A stretch of DNA of 64,000 nucleotides from assembly GCF_003086295.3 (NCBI RefSeq), contig NC_092054.1, positions 18,115,878-18,179,877 on the forward strand. The letters are read 5' to 3'. Under the pieces are notes generated by a model. That model saw nothing but the letters and a program-made list of their open reading frames with translations, was not told the origin of the DNA and did no database searches. The position numbers and the translations under genes were made by a program. This DNA comes from Arachis hypogaea. Its lineage: Eukaryota > Streptophyta > Magnoliopsida > Fabales > Fabaceae. Shown here piece after piece: positions 45,576 to 57,610 of the stretch (its first letter is position 1; each line of letters starts with the position of its first letter).

Positions 45576-47075
45576 CAAAACGTACTAACGAAGCTTCTAA
45601 CTTAAAGCACAAAAGATAGATATAATATAACCAAAGATAAGATTATAATATCATAAGAATCTAGCCACGACTCGCAGAGTTTAAGCCGGCTAGCCATATA
45701 CAGATGTACAGAAACCAGACAGTTTAAAAATAGCTTATACATATTTTTCTCTCTCAATTCAAGCCTCTAGGCAAAAGCAAAATACAAAAGTGAGAGACAT
45801 ATACAAAATAAATCAAAAGACTCCAAAAGTATCATGATCCTCCGCTTCTGTCACCATCCAAAGCAACTCACCGAGGTGGGTTGCGACCTGCATCTGAAAA
45901 ATAATAACAGAAATATGGTATGAGAACCGGAGGTTCTTAGTATGATAACAGTGCCCAATGATGTAAGATATAAGACCCCAAGATGCCAAAGGCAATCCTA
46001 GACTTCATATTCATCACAAGATTCAATCTTAAAGCATAACTAAAACAGTAAAGCATATATGAAACCTTAACATAACTTAAAAGGGCAATCTAACTTAGAG
46101 GATTTTCTACTCAATCAGATCTCCGCTGTCCCACAGCCTTCACCAACCTATCCTCCATGCGATCCCATCGCCACCGCCTTCCGAAACTCCTCAATCCCAG
46201 TAGAAAACACAGATAATATACAATACAAGTAAAACACAAGTATTGGCATGTAAGGCAAGTAATTCAAGTAGCAATTAGGTATGTTATACAAATAGGCATA
46301 CAATTACAAGTCGAAAAAGCAAACAAACAGATAGAAAATACACATGATGAATGCCTGTCTTATTGGCTATGATATCACATTGTCGGTTCAACTGCCAACC
46401 CGACACACCTCTATGGAGATGTCGCCCTTCGAAATCATCATTGGGAACCCCCGAGATATGGTGCTCGGATCACCGTCCAAGATTTTGTGCATGCACACTC
46501 TATTGATCCGAAGGGATGCAAGCGGGATACACTTGCCACAGACCTCACATCTCAACGTAAGCGGGATTAACCACCGTCCTTACGCCACCGTTGCTACCTC
46601 GACAGGCGGGATTAACCACCGTCCCTGCCGGGCACATAGCGTCTCATCATCTCAGTATAAAACAGTAGTTCATTGGTTTTTCAGAAAACATTTTCAATAC
46701 CTCAATGATTCATCATTGCACATTCGAGTACTCGACTCATCTCAACCACTGTCATATCAACATTTCCATTCCAAGTCCTCGACTCATCTCAACTACTGTC
46801 AATTCACATTTCTATTCCGAACTCAGCAGGTTATCAATTCTCAATTCACATGCCAATTTAACTTCGCACGCCATCAAACCCTTCCTCAGTACACCCGAAA
46901 CCTAACCTCCGTTCTCTAACTTTTCAAAGAATTACTAAATAATTTCTCCTAAGACCTTTCCCATGTTTCAATGTCCAAAATTAAGCCAAAGAGTCTCGAA
47001 ATGGTGTCAAAAAAGCTTATAATCTTGTTAGGAAGGTGAAATAGTTGAAAACAAAGTTTAAGTTTGAGAAACAGG

Positions 47076-47408
47076 GCGTGTGCGTACGCACAGGGGTGTG
47101 CGTGCGCACGCCCAAGAGAGTTTTTAAATGTGTGCGTACGCATAGGGGTGTGTGTACGCACATGTACAAATTTTCATAATTTTGTTCGCTCGCACAAGCT
47201 GTGCTAGCCCCCCAACAGACTGCCTTTCCCAACTTGTCCGTGCGCACAGGGCTGTGCGTGCGCACAGGTTGTAATTCTTCATTGGTTATGTGCGCGCACA
47301 AGCTGTGCTAGCGTTCTAAACAGGAAGCCTCCCCCTGCCTGTGCGTACGCACAAGGCTGTGCATGTGCACAGGTTTAAATTTTCACAGGGGTGTGCATGT
47401 GCACATAC
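47076..47408. repeat. Cluster of GTGCGTACGCAC-type palindromes in the 5' LTR
   Basis: About ten units, including GTGCGTACGCAC (twice), GTGCGTGCGCAC (twice), TGTGCGCGCACA and GTGCATGTGCAC (twice), at the same LTR position as 38778-39105. Confidence 0.85.
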
Positions 47409-48935
47409 CAGAAATCACAAAATTCTGCAACTTTGCAGAATTTCAGATTTTTGACACCAAACTTTGAATGATCATAACTCCCTCTACAGAAATCCAAATT
47501 TTGCAAACTTTATATCAATTCGAAGAGTTTTCAATAAATTTTAATTCTAAATAAATCTCAACCAATTTCAAAGACTGAGGTATAAGTTATGATCAGACAA
47601 ATTCTACCAAAATTCCCTTTTTACAAAAATCCACAAGTATTCAATTTTTCCAAATTCTCAAACCACATCCAACCAAAATAATACCAAACTTTCATTTTCA
47701 GCACAATCTACCTTCTTGGGTCATAATACACCATTTATGCAATATTTCCATCACATATCACTATTCTCAACCATCAACATCAAATATGTAATACTATAAT
47801 CAATCCACATTCAACTTTTCCAACCACATTACCATATCATCAACCTCAATATCACATATATCATACCAAACCACTTCTCAACTTTACACAATCATTCTTC
47901 ATCATCATATCATAATCAAATATCATAATCAAACTCAAAAATCATCAATCCATCACAAATCATCATACATCATCATTCAACAACCTAACAACCATTTTAA
48001 TTCAAACCTATCCTACGGGTCACTAGCCTAAATGTCCATAAATATTATATACTACATAGAGAAAATCAAAATCATACCTTGGCCGATTCTCAATATGCAA
48101 AAAACCTAAAATTGAGCTCAAGATAAGCTTTCAACCACAAGCAAGCCTCCAATCAACTCCAATCAAGCACCAACAAGTTCCAAAGGCTTCCTAACTCACA
48201 ATAATCAAGCCATATGCATACAAATCATCACTAATCAACCTAGGGCTCAATCTAATCATAATTTCACAAGGGTTCAAGAGCAACTCACCTTACCCAACAG
48301 TTTTGGAAGCCAAATTCAATGGTAATCAAAGGCTAGAGTGTACCTAAAATTTTGAAGAGAAGAACTGAGAAAGATTTGTGATTTTCTTACCAATTTCTTG
48401 GGTGGGTTTTGTAGAGCTCTTCACAAGGAACGCGTAGCTGCAAACGGTATGGCGATTGGAGCTCTATAGCTCAAGATATGGGCTTGGGAACTTGAAGATG
48501 AATAGTACATCTTCTTCCTCTTCCTTCTTTTCTTTTCTGCTGAGTGTGTGCGTTCATGAGAGTGAAAAGGGTTCACTTAAGTATTTATATTTGTTGGGCT
48601 TGAGCCCAACTTGGGTCCGGTCCAGCCCGTTTGGCCCAACTTTGTGCCAAATCTTTAAAATTAACGTCCGGTTTTTCGTTTCTAATGTTTTTCTAAGATT
48701 TTTTACTGTTTTCACTTTTTCTCGCGTAGTACCGGGCAAACTTGAACCGGTTCGACCGGTTCGTCTGCCGGTTCGTAGTTTTTCGCAGAAAACACATTTT
48801 CTAACTCAGAAAAATCTACTGAGTCCAAAAATCATATTTACATCCTCAAATTTTCTCTCTAAATTTTTGAAACCTAAATTGGGCAATATTAATTACCTGA
48901 TTAGGCGGTTAATTAGTCGCGGTTCTTACGGCGGT

Positions 48936-51682
48936 TAATTGGCGGCTGTTTATCAAACCGCCACAAATTAACAAAATTAGGCGGTTATGGAAGCAATTTG
49001 TGTTTCAGCTACAAAAAGCACCAAGATAACTAAGGTTTTCTTCCCAACGGCCACAAATCAAATCAAGAAGAAAGCCAAAAGCCCTAAGCGTCCCGTCACT
49101 CACTCAACCAAATTCAGAGCTCTGAAGTCTGAATGACTCCCCCTTCTCCAACCCTAGCTTCTCTTCGACCACCAATGCAGCGCCACCATCGATCATCACC
49201 CCCAGCGGCTCCGTCAGAACCATAGAACCACCACCATCATCTTCTTCTTCTTTTTCCACCTTCGCCGAACAACCCCCATGAAAACCCTTTCTCTCTTTCT
49301 CTTCCCCTTGTCTCCTGCCTTCTTTGTCTCACCGCCGACTACCATCCAGCACCGCTGCGACCATATTCTTCTCCTCCTTACAACCTCGCACTGTGGCTCT
49401 CTAGCTCGCCCCTGCCTCCCTCGTTTCCAGTCGCAGAATCAGAACAAAGCTACTCCAGTTCCAGCGAGTTCAGATGCAACAGCGGCTGGTCACTGCCACT
49501 GCATCCCTCTCTCCTATACTCTTGCTCTGTTCTTTGACTCAGGTTCTCAGATCACCTTTTCTTCTATGTTTTAGTTAATTTATGATTAGTTATATATTGA
49601 TTCTATTGTTAATTTGATTTGGTTAAGATTATTTGCTATTGTTAGTTGAGTTTAGGTTAGAATTAGAATTTTCTTATAAGAATTAGTGTTAGTTTATACA
49701 TAGTTAAACATGTTGTTAAAGGCTTCTTGAGTTTGAATTTTAATTTGTTTGGATTGATTGACTGATACTTTGCTGAGTCACTGCAAAATGCTGCTGATTT
49801 TTCATGTCATTGGTGCTGAATTTTGAATTGGTGTTGCAAAGAATAATTGTTAGTGCTATTTTTGTGTTGTTTATGCTTTTACATGACAAGTGTTTTGAAT
49901 ATGTTTTAAAGTTCTATGCAGATATGATCTATGATCAGGACACTATGGATGGCAATGTTTGATCCATTTAGGGCACCCAACCTAATGAGATATGCCTTGG
50001 TTGTTGTTGTATTGTTCTGGCTAGAGAAAATTTTGTTTCTTGATATATAACTATGTAGTGTATTTTATACAAATCTTCCAATCCTCTTTGTTTTAACTTT
50101 CTTGAACTTATTGTATTGAACGAGATGGTGGCTTTTGACCATTGTGCACTATTAGATACATATTGGAGCAAAGTCTTTCTGTAGATAATCTCTTTGTCTT
50201 CGTTCTGATATTCAAATACTCAAAGTGCCAATCATGTACCAGGTAATGCATTAACTTCTTTGCCACATTTTCTTTTTGTATAAACTTCTTGCCATCTTTG
50301 CCACATTAAGCTTTGAAGTTGTAGCATCTTTTATCCTTTTACATTTTTTAATTCTCTGAATAGTTATTGACTTACATGATTAAAAGTATCCCGATCAATG
50401 ATGATATACCGAGCTATCCAGGAATTAGAAGTGTACTTAAGTTATAAAATTTTGGATAGGTAATTGTGTTACTGAAACTGGTATCAAATAATAATGTCAA
50501 GGTCATGCAGATTTTGTTGCTGTAAGCTCTTGTTCACGAAAGTTTCTAAGTTCATTCCACTATATGGAACAATGAGAGAAAAACTCATATTCTATTGAAA
50601 AGAAGAATTAAATTTCAAATCATCTTATTAAAGCAATTCAAGTTAAAAAGGAATAGAACAGTTTGATAAAATTTTATATTGTAGCCATATATGAATAGTA
50701 TATGCATATATTTCTATTAAGTTGATGTTGTGCCTTCTGATTTTTCTATTTTGCATTAGGGTTTTGTTTTGGGGAGAACAATGGAAGGAAGAAAAATATT
50801 TGGTAGTATTTTAGTTTTGTATGAATATTTGTTCATAAAAGAATGGATTTTAATTTTTTCCAGCTTGATTAATAGCTAAGACTAACCATATAATTTGTCA
50901 AATCATCTCTAATGAATAATATGGACGGCTATAGAGCTGGATTATATATATACTAGCATAGAAAATTTGTTATTTGTGTTGTGCGCTTGTGCTTGTGCAG
51001 AGTATGATTTAGTTTCTCTGATGTTACTCTAATGCATAAACTTTGAATTGTATGTCTTGATAGGCAGCTAGAAAATAATGTTGATCCTTATTTTAGCATT
51101 ATTTAATTTAACAGGCAAATAAGTTTTCATTTAGGTCAGTCGTGATTAGTTGGAATAAGAAAATGGTTCTCTATTATGTATTGAGACATTTTTTTCTTAT
51201 AAGTGTTAACTAGTAGAATTTTCATGTTTTAAGGAACCATTTATCAGAGAAAATAATGTCGGCACATTTAGTGTTTTGTAAGACTTCAATATTCTTTTAA
51301 TGTGATATTGTGCCTGAATTTGGTCGTCCATGGACAGATTCTATCTTATATCTAACTTTGTTAGATGTTTGAGCTCATGATTTGAGAGGTGCTAGCTATT
51401 TTTGTGCAGCACTTGAAGAGCTTGTGTGTATTACTTTGTTAGTTGAAGAAGTTTTCAGCTCAAACCGAAGCAATAAAAGTATTAACCAATGTCTTTGTAG
51501 ATGATTGTTGTAGGTTATGATGGATGGCTATACCTCTTATATATTATTGCTTAAGTGCCCAGTAGCAGCACTCGAGAATTTTTCCTTTGTACATATATGT
51601 TCTATATCTTGTGTCGGCAGCCTAGTTTCTGCGCATCCTCTTGTTAGTTCATGATATTTGGTTTTTATTCTCTCACTTTCAG
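48936..51682 (+). other. CACTA internal region upstream of the INO80 exons
   Basis: 48936-49010 holds subterminal GGCGGTT repeats. 49080-49545 is GC-richer and pyrimidine-rich, with Pro/Ser/Ala-type open frames such as a 98-residue frame at 49278-49574, and looks like a 5' UTR or captured exon ending at GACTCAG/GTTCTC. 49560-51680 is T-rich and intron-like. The last part ends in a polypyrimidine acceptor (TTCTCTCACTTTCAG) and may be captured INO80 intron. No protein family recognised. Confidence 0.45.
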
Positions 51683-52783
51683 GTTAGACTGAAAGTGAGT
51701 AGATCAATTAAATGGACGCGGACTACTGGTATACGCACCCAAAAATTTGCTACAGACATGTTGCTATTCTAGAAGCGAATAGATGAGGAGATGGTATTTT
51801 TTAATTCCTTGCCAAATTTTGTTGATGCTATTATGCTGATTATTGAACTCTGAATGGTGCTATATTTTAAGAAGCAATCTTCATATGTGATTATAGTGGA
51901 AGTTTAGAATAATATGACAGTTACCAAATGGCTACCTCTTAGGCTCCATCTTTATTCTTGAAAATTGAAAACAAGTTTCATGCATGATGGTAGTTGATAT
52001 TTGGTAGAAGTTTTTCTTGGCTTGTTTATTGTGCACATACCTGTTGTTTTATATTCTCATGTATCAACTAGATTGTTGAAATGGTATTACACTTTTTTTT
52101 TACATGTATTTGTAATCAATTAATCTAGGTGGCATTTTGAATTATTAGTTTTTAAGATTCAATTAAGAAGAATTGAGATTTGTTTAATAGATATCACACT
52201 AGTATTTTGGTTATGGTTGGAAAGGGGTGGTGTTTACATGCAGATCAGATAATCTACACGCTCTTGGAATTGAATGTGCATATGGTCTCGCAAATGTAAA
52301 TCTAGGTTGTACATTTGACTTAAATGTGGTGTAATTACTAATTTTAAAATTTCACTCCTTGCAGGCAGAAGTACGGAGACAAGAGGAGAAAGAAGTCGCT
52401 GAAGCTTTGAGGCGTGAATAGGAGCTTCGTGAATCAAAGCGGCAGTAGCAAAGGCTGAATTTTCTTATACAGCAAATTGAGCTTTACAGTCACTTTATGC
52501 AAAATAAGTCAAACTTAATATCAGAAGCTTTACTCATGGGTGATGAAAGTACAAATGACCAAGATCTACTTGACTCTTCAACTTTTGGGCGTAACGAGGA
52601 GGAAGATCATGAAGAGGCTGAGTTGAAGAAGGAAGCTCTGAAGGCTGCTCAAGAAGCTGTTTCCAAATAGAGAAGATTGACAAGTGCTTTTGACACTGAA
52701 TGCTTGAGGCTGCGCCAGGCTGATGAAGCTGATTTGCTCCAACCAGAAGTTGCTAGAGCAAGTAATATCGATTTACAAACCCC
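51683..52783 (+). pseudogene. INO80: INO80 chromatin-remodelling ATPase fragment (DBINO-domain exons), captured
   Basis: Exon 1 (51683-51793) reads VRLKVSRSIKWTRTTGIRTQ, then KFATDMLLF-stop-KRIDEEM. Exon 2 (52365-52783) reads AEVRRQEEKEVAEALRRE-stop-ELRESKRQ-stop-QRLNFLIQQIELYSHFMQNK, then LKKEALKAAQEAVSK-stop-RRLTSAFDTECLRLRQADEA and SNIDLQTP. The exon borders have AG and GT signals and keep phase. This is the DBINO region plus the following linker of plant INO80, which lies before the Snf2 helicase. The helicase is absent. All four stops replace Trp or Gln codons by C-to-T or G-to-A changes. Both exons and their intron lie inside the CACTA element, so this is a transposon-captured copy, not the working gene. 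Recognised from memory of plant INO80; a search would settle it. Confidence 0.88.
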
Positions 52784-52795
52784 GTAAGTTTCCCG

Positions 52796-52830
52796 TCTTC
52801 TTTCTCTCTCTCTCTCTCTTTCTCTCTCTC
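52796..52830. repeat. (CT)n microsatellite
   Basis: Interrupted CT repeat just after the exon 2 donor site, within the captured INO80 intron. Confidence 0.9.
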
Positions 52831-52949
52831 ATGTGAATTCATGTAACTCTTGTGTACTACACATAAATGCACTGCATTCTTATTTCTTGTTTACAAATGC
52901 AAATAGAGTATATAATTAATTCCTCCCGTTACTCAGTTTTTTTATAAGC

Positions 52950-53253
52950 CCAGGTATGAAATTGCGACGGTTCAAAACGCATTTTTAAAAAAAAAATTCT
53001 ACATAGATTTGCGGCAGTTTAAAACCGCCGCAAATTTTTTTAAATTCATTGACCAAATAGCGGCGGTTGTGCCGCAAAATCAATTATTTGATTTGCTGCG
53101 GTTGTGCCTGCGATTTTTCAAAACCGCCGTAAAATCAAATCTCCACCCCCTAATAGGCAACGCTTGTGGAACCGCTGGAATTTCATTTCACGGCAGTTAA
53201 AAACCGTTGCAAATTCCTAAAAAATGCCGTTATTCGACATGTCTCTTGTAGTG
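52950..53253. repeat. Right subterminal repeats of the CACTA element
   Basis: At least eight copies of a GCGGCGGTT/AACCGCCGC-like motif in both orientations, ending in the terminal CTTGTAGTG. CACTA transposases bind such subterminal motifs (established for the superfamily). Confidence 0.85.
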
Positions 53254-53380
53254 ATATTTATAGAAATTTATAAACATGAAATACATAATTTATACTCATA
53301 TTTATCAAAATTTACATAGATAAATTGATATAATTTATTTGTTGAATACAATTTTAACACTTGTGCTAACTAAATATGCT

Positions 53381-53583
53381 TGTTAGAAACAAGATAGTAA
53401 TTTAAAAGAAAAAGATTGTCTATTATTGAGTGAGTTGTCGAATAATACAATATACAAAGCTATATATAGATACTAGAAGAATCAAAGTAATAAAAGCATA
53501 ATATCCTATAATAAATATATAAATATGCTAAACAATTATAATTGATCCTAATTGATCTAATTGATCCTAGTTATACTCTAACA
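53381..53583 (-). repeat. Copia LTR (left, 3' LTR)
   Basis: Begins TGTTAGAAAC and ends CTCTAACA in plus orientation. Aligns with 57611-57811. Confidence 0.95.
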
Positions 53584-53595
53584 TTTCCCCTCAAA
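53584..53595 (-). other. Copia polypurine tract
   Basis: The minus strand reads TTTGAGGGGAAA adjacent to the 3' LTR. Confidence 0.85.
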
Positions 53596-53639
53596 CTCAA
53601 GTAGGAACTAAAGATACCATCTTGAGTTTGGACACTAGA

Positions 53640-56600
53640 GTCCGAAAACGAGTAGGATGATGACCCTTCGTGAAGATATCAGCAGTCTGATCCAGAGTCC
53701 CAACAACTACGAGATAAATAACATCAATAAGGAGACGTTGCCGGACAAAATGACAATCAATCTCCATGAGTTTGGTGTGTTCATGAAAAACATTATCATG
53801 ATTAATCTGAATAGCATTGCGGTTGTCACAATAAACATCAGTTAGCGATGACTGAGGGGCATCTAAGTCTTTGAGAAGCCAACGAATCGAGACAACTTAG
53901 CAGTGGCTTCAGTGAGAGCACGGTATTCAGCTTCGGTGCTTGTTCGAGCAGTGAATGTTTGTTTCTTGGCTCGCCAGGAAATGAGAGAGTCACCAAGAAA
54001 CAAACAATAACCAGTAGTAGAACGACATTCAGTTGGATCACCAGCCCAATCAGCATCTGAGTATGCCTGAAGGGTTAAGGATGAATGGGCAAAAAAATGA
54101 AGACCATGAAACAAAGTGCCTTTGATGTAGCGAAGAATGTGAAGAACCGTAGCATAGAGTGAGTAGTACGAGGAGCTGACAAGAACTGGCTAAGAACATA
54201 AACTAGATAGGCGATGCCTGGTCGTGTGATAGTCAATTAGATGAGACCTCCAACTAACTATCGATAAAGAGTAGGATTATCCAAAATAATGCTATTCGTA
54301 GGAGTAAATTAAATATTAGGCTCAAGTGGAGTAGACTCAGTACGACTATCTGTAATTTTGGCTCGAGCAAAAAGATCAGAAGCATAGTTAGCTTGAGAGA
54401 GATAGATGCCATCATCTGAGGATATGACTTCAAGTCCAAGAAAATAACTGAGAGAACCAAGATCTTTCATCTCAAAAGTGTGGTGAAGGGATGCTTCAAG
54501 ATCAGAGATACCATCAACATTATCTCCAGTAATGATCATGTCATCAACATATAAAAGTAGAAGAACAATCTCACGTTTACTTTTATGAATAAAGAAAGCA
54601 TTCTCATAAAGGTTGCAGGTGAAACCAAGATTGCATATAGTGGTGCTAAACTTTCAAACCATTCACAAGGAGCTTGCTTAAAACCATAAAGTGCCTTATG
54701 AAGGAGACAGACTTTGCTAGAAGGACAAGGATAGTTCGGGGGTGGTTTCATATAGACCTTCTTTTTCAAATCCCTATTAAGAAATACATTCTTCACATCC
54801 ATCCGACTGAAAGACCATTTTTTTAACTGCAACAATGGCAAGGAGAGCGCAAACAGATGTGAGATGAGTAACAAGAGCAAAAGTCTTTTCCAAATCAATA
54901 CCATACTTTTGCGTACATCCTTGAGCAACTAATCGTGCCTTATAACAGTCAATAGAAACACCAGAGCGAGTCTTGATTTTGTATACCCATCTACTATCCA
55001 CAATTTTGTGATAAAAAGAAGGATCAATCAAGTCTCAAGTGTGTGCTTTTCAAGTGCCTGGATTTCTTCTTGCATTGCTTGCTGTCAATTTGAATTTGTG
55101 GAGGCTTCTCGGGATGACTTAGGTTTATGGTGATGAAAAACAATGATAATGAAGAAGAAGATGAGGAGATGGATTTCTTACCCTAGTAGAACGATTGGAG
55201 GGAAAAGGCAGGATAGCAAAATCATCGGGAGATGGAGAAGGCGAAAGAGTAGGAGGCTCGAGAGGTTGACTTGAGATAGAACCTGTAGAATTATCACTAG
55301 GAAAAAGATCAACATCGGAGTTAGTAAAAAGCGGTAACTGGGTAGAAGGAATGGACTTAAACGAGGAGAACCTAGAAAACATGTGATGCTCCCAGAATAC
55401 AACATGACGAGATATACAAATACATCTAGAGAGAGGATCCCAACAATGATTACCCTTGCGTTCAGTGCCATAACCAAGGAAACAACACATGCGAGCCTGA
55501 GGTTCAAGTATACTATGTTCATGAGGCTAAATAAGAACAAAACAAACACAATAAAAAACTCGAAGAGAACTATAATCTGGAGAAGTATGATAAAGATGTT
55601 CAAAGGGAGTAATATTATCAAGGACAGAAGAAGGAAGTTTATTGATAATATGGACAGCAGTGAGAATAGCTTCACCCCAAGTACGCTCAGGATACGAAGA
55701 AGAAATAAGCGTTGCACAAACAGAGTCAAGAATGTGACAGTGTTTGCGTTCAGTCCTTCCATTTTGTTGAGACGTCCTAGGGTAAGAAAACTCAGACAAA
55801 GTATCCTGTTCAGCAAGAAAATTTAAAAGTTTGGAGTCACGGTATTCCATAGTATTATCACGTCGAAGAACTTTAATGACATTGGAAAACTGAGTTTTAA
55901 TCATAGTAGAAAAGTTAATATAAATCTGAGGTAGCTCATAGCTATTAGTCATCAAATAAACCCAAGTAAAGCGTGAATAATCATCATTGAAAACTACAAA
56001 GTATCGAGCCCCTGTCATAGAAGCGGTGGGAGCGGGGCCCCAAACATCAGAGTGAATAAGATCAAAAGGAGAGCAAGCAAGAGATGAATTACTCTGAAAA
56101 GATAATGCTGGTTGTTTTGCAGTTTGACATGAAATACAATCAAAAGACTCATTATTAACCTAACCTAAAACACCTTTAGACACAAGAGGACGCAATTTTT
56201 CTAAGGAGCTGTGGGCAAGATGGTGATGCCACAAGTGAAGGGTAGATGGAGAGAAACAGCAAGAGACTTGATGTAGGAGGAATATGAAGATTCTCGAACT
56301 CAAACAACCTTCCAACCTTACGTCTAGTCCCGATTATTTGTCCTGTCCGATGATCTTGTACACGACAACCAGAAATGAAAAAATTGACATCGAAACGGAG
56401 ATCAACAAGTTGACCAACAGAAATAAGATCAAAGTTTAATTTTGAAATAAAATAAGTATCAGAGAGATTAAGATTTGACTGTGAAATAAAACTCTTATGT
56501 GTCGCATGCAAGAGGGAACCATCACAAATGTTAACAGAAGGTGCATTTGCAGTGGTAGACAATGACGAAAAAAGATTGTGCAAAGGAGACATGTGATGAC

Positions 56601-56650
56601 ACCAACCGGAATCAAAATATCATTTATAATTACCTAGAGGAGTGGAAAAA
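53640..56650 (-). pseudogene. Copia pol relic: integrase, reverse transcriptase, RNase H
   Basis: On the minus strand: a protease/integrase junction with FISKLNFDLISVGQLVD (about 56450); an integrase core with DYSRFTWVYLM, RDNTMEYRD and SYPRTSQQNGRTERKH (56018-55527); a linker with Ser/Pro-rich sequence (55490-55125); reverse transcriptase with DSRWVYKIKTRSG and CYKARLVAQGCTQKYGID (55031-54777), MKPPPNYPCPSSKVCLLHKA and YGFKQAPCEWFE, then MIITGDNVDGISDLEASLHH; and RNase H with AYSDADWAGDPTECRSTTGY and ARTSTEAEYRAL (54114-53863), ending near 53640. The YVDD region (about 54540) reads YMLMT in one frame, consistent with YVDDMI broken by a frameshift. At least six frame changes occur. Confidence 0.92.
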
Positions 56651-56682
56651 ATAGTCGGAGTATTACCATAAAAAGAGAGAAA

Positions 56683-57002
56683 TTACTTAAGAAGTGACAC
56701 AATATCAGAGAAAGAGACTAGAGATGGGTTGAGAGAAGCAGAGATGGTAGATTCATTAGCAGCAGCAGCAGTAGAAGTAGGCACGTTCTTGGAGAAGTTG
56801 GGAAGAGAATGATACTTGGTCTGATCAGAACGTGATGGGCGAGTAGGACAGGTAGTAGTCAAATGTCCTGAGAGCTTGCAATAATGGCAAAACAATATTG
56901 GACAATGGAAACCAATATGTCCTTCCTGTTTTCATTTTCGACATTTAATAGAGGGACAGTGTGGGAGTAAGTGACCAAAATGATGACAGTTTTGGCCAAA
57001 TT
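56683..57002 (-). pseudogene. Copia gag relic with three zinc knuckles
   Basis: In one minus-strand frame, three CX2CX4HX4C-type motifs follow each other: GQNCHHFGHLLPHC (first Cys replaced by Gly), CRK-stop-KQEGHIGFHC (second Cys codon changed to TGA) and CHYCKLSGHLTTTC (intact). The last open part (56895-56683) is followed by a Ser/Thr-rich linker. The N-terminal gag from 57003 to the primer site is not recognisable. Confidence 0.8.
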
Positions 57003-57598
57003 TTTACCTTCCTGTCTGTAGGTTGAAAATATCCTATTTTTTCAAAATAACAGAGACAAAGACAAAAAAGAGAAGAAACCGCAAAATCGGAGCAAAAATC
57101 GAGAAAACAGAGGACAAGAACGGAAAGAGTTCACCAAAAAACCAAAGAATGAGTCCCATTATCTGTCACGTCAGCAGATGGATGACACGTGGCGATGTCT
57201 GAGCAGAGGGTGAAGCCATGTCAACGGTGACTTGGCAGCGGGTCAATGAGCGGGCCGGGCCGGGTGGAATGCGGGTTGAACGCAGGTTGGTGGGAGGTGC
57301 TTGAGGCTCGACACATGGCACACGCTGGACCGTTGATCGTTGCTGAAGATCGAACGGTGTTGGATATCTCTGGGATATGAGAAAGAATGGAAGCAGACAA
57401 CGATCTTGCGGCAGCGCGTCTGGCTGTTTTCGGCGATGGGGTTAGGCTCTGTGAACTCGTAACAATGAAACGAAAATTATGGTAAAGTCAGTGATGAAGA
57501 AGAATGTCAGGAAGGTGATCGAAAACAAGGACAAAAGACTGATGGGAGGAGAAAAACAAAGAATTATGAGCTTTTCAATGGAGAAAAAAATAACCTAT
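57003..57598 (-). other. Copia 5' leader and unrecognised gag N-terminal region
   Basis: No open frame of note. The GC-richer part (57160-57470) could be an untranslated leader or a decayed capsid. Confidence 0.4.
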
Positions 57599-57610
57599 GC
57601 TTTAATACCA
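57599..57610 (-). other. Copia primer-binding site (tRNA-Met-like, mutated)
   Basis: The minus strand reads TGGTATTAAAGC directly after the 5' LTR, two substitutions from TGGTATCAGAGC. Confidence 0.8.

Larger units (their letters stand above)
33879..48930 (-). mobile_element. Ty3/gypsy retrotransposon, second Tekay/Del-like family, with a solo LTR nested in its LTR
   Basis: On the minus strand the element starts CGTAAGAACCGCGAC at 48930 (TGTAAGAACC expected) and ends GGGTGTTATA at 33879 (TGTTACA expected). The flanks are a perfect GCGGT duplication (33874-33878 and 48931-48935) inside the CACTA element. The 3' LTR is 33879-34043 plus 37296-40644, split by a solo LTR. The 5' LTR is 45576-48930, truncated at its inner end with 54 bp of the same nested LTR attached. 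The distal 5' LTR, primer site and start of gag are deleted. The gag-pol is broken. Confidence 0.88.
45522..48930 (-). repeat. 5' LTR of the minus-strand gypsy element, inner end truncated
   Basis: 45581-48930 aligns with 37296-40644. Its inner side does not continue to the LTR end and primer site. Instead it meets CAAAA (45576-45580) and then 54 bp identical to the end of the nested solo LTR, which abut gag coding sequence at 45521. The primer-binding site is absent. Confidence 0.85.
33848..53253. mobile_element. CACTA transposon carrying INO80 gene exons
   Basis: The left end CACTACAGCAAATG and right end CTTGTAGTG (complement CACTACAAG) are CACTA-type termini. The flanks are a perfect ATA duplication (33845-33847 and 53254-53256). 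Subterminal GCGGCGGTT/AACCGCCGC repeats occur at both sides (33871-33878, 48931-48990 and 52965-53230). Without the nested gypsy element it is about 4.35 kb. No transposase was seen. It contains exon-intron sequence of INO80 (51683-52783), so it is a gene-capturing non-autonomous element. Confidence 0.88.

Noticed and set aside
49278..49574. 98-codon frame starting MKTLSLFLFPLSPAFFV that resembles a signal peptide
   Set aside because: The hydrophobic start comes from pyrimidine-rich leader DNA; no downstream domain, and it sits in a CACTA element. Kept only as part of the leader description.
55178..55816. 212-codon minus-strand Leu-rich frame and the 147-codon plus-strand frame at 55383-55826
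   Set aside because: Both overlap the copia integrase in other phases; the integrase phase shows the family motifs.
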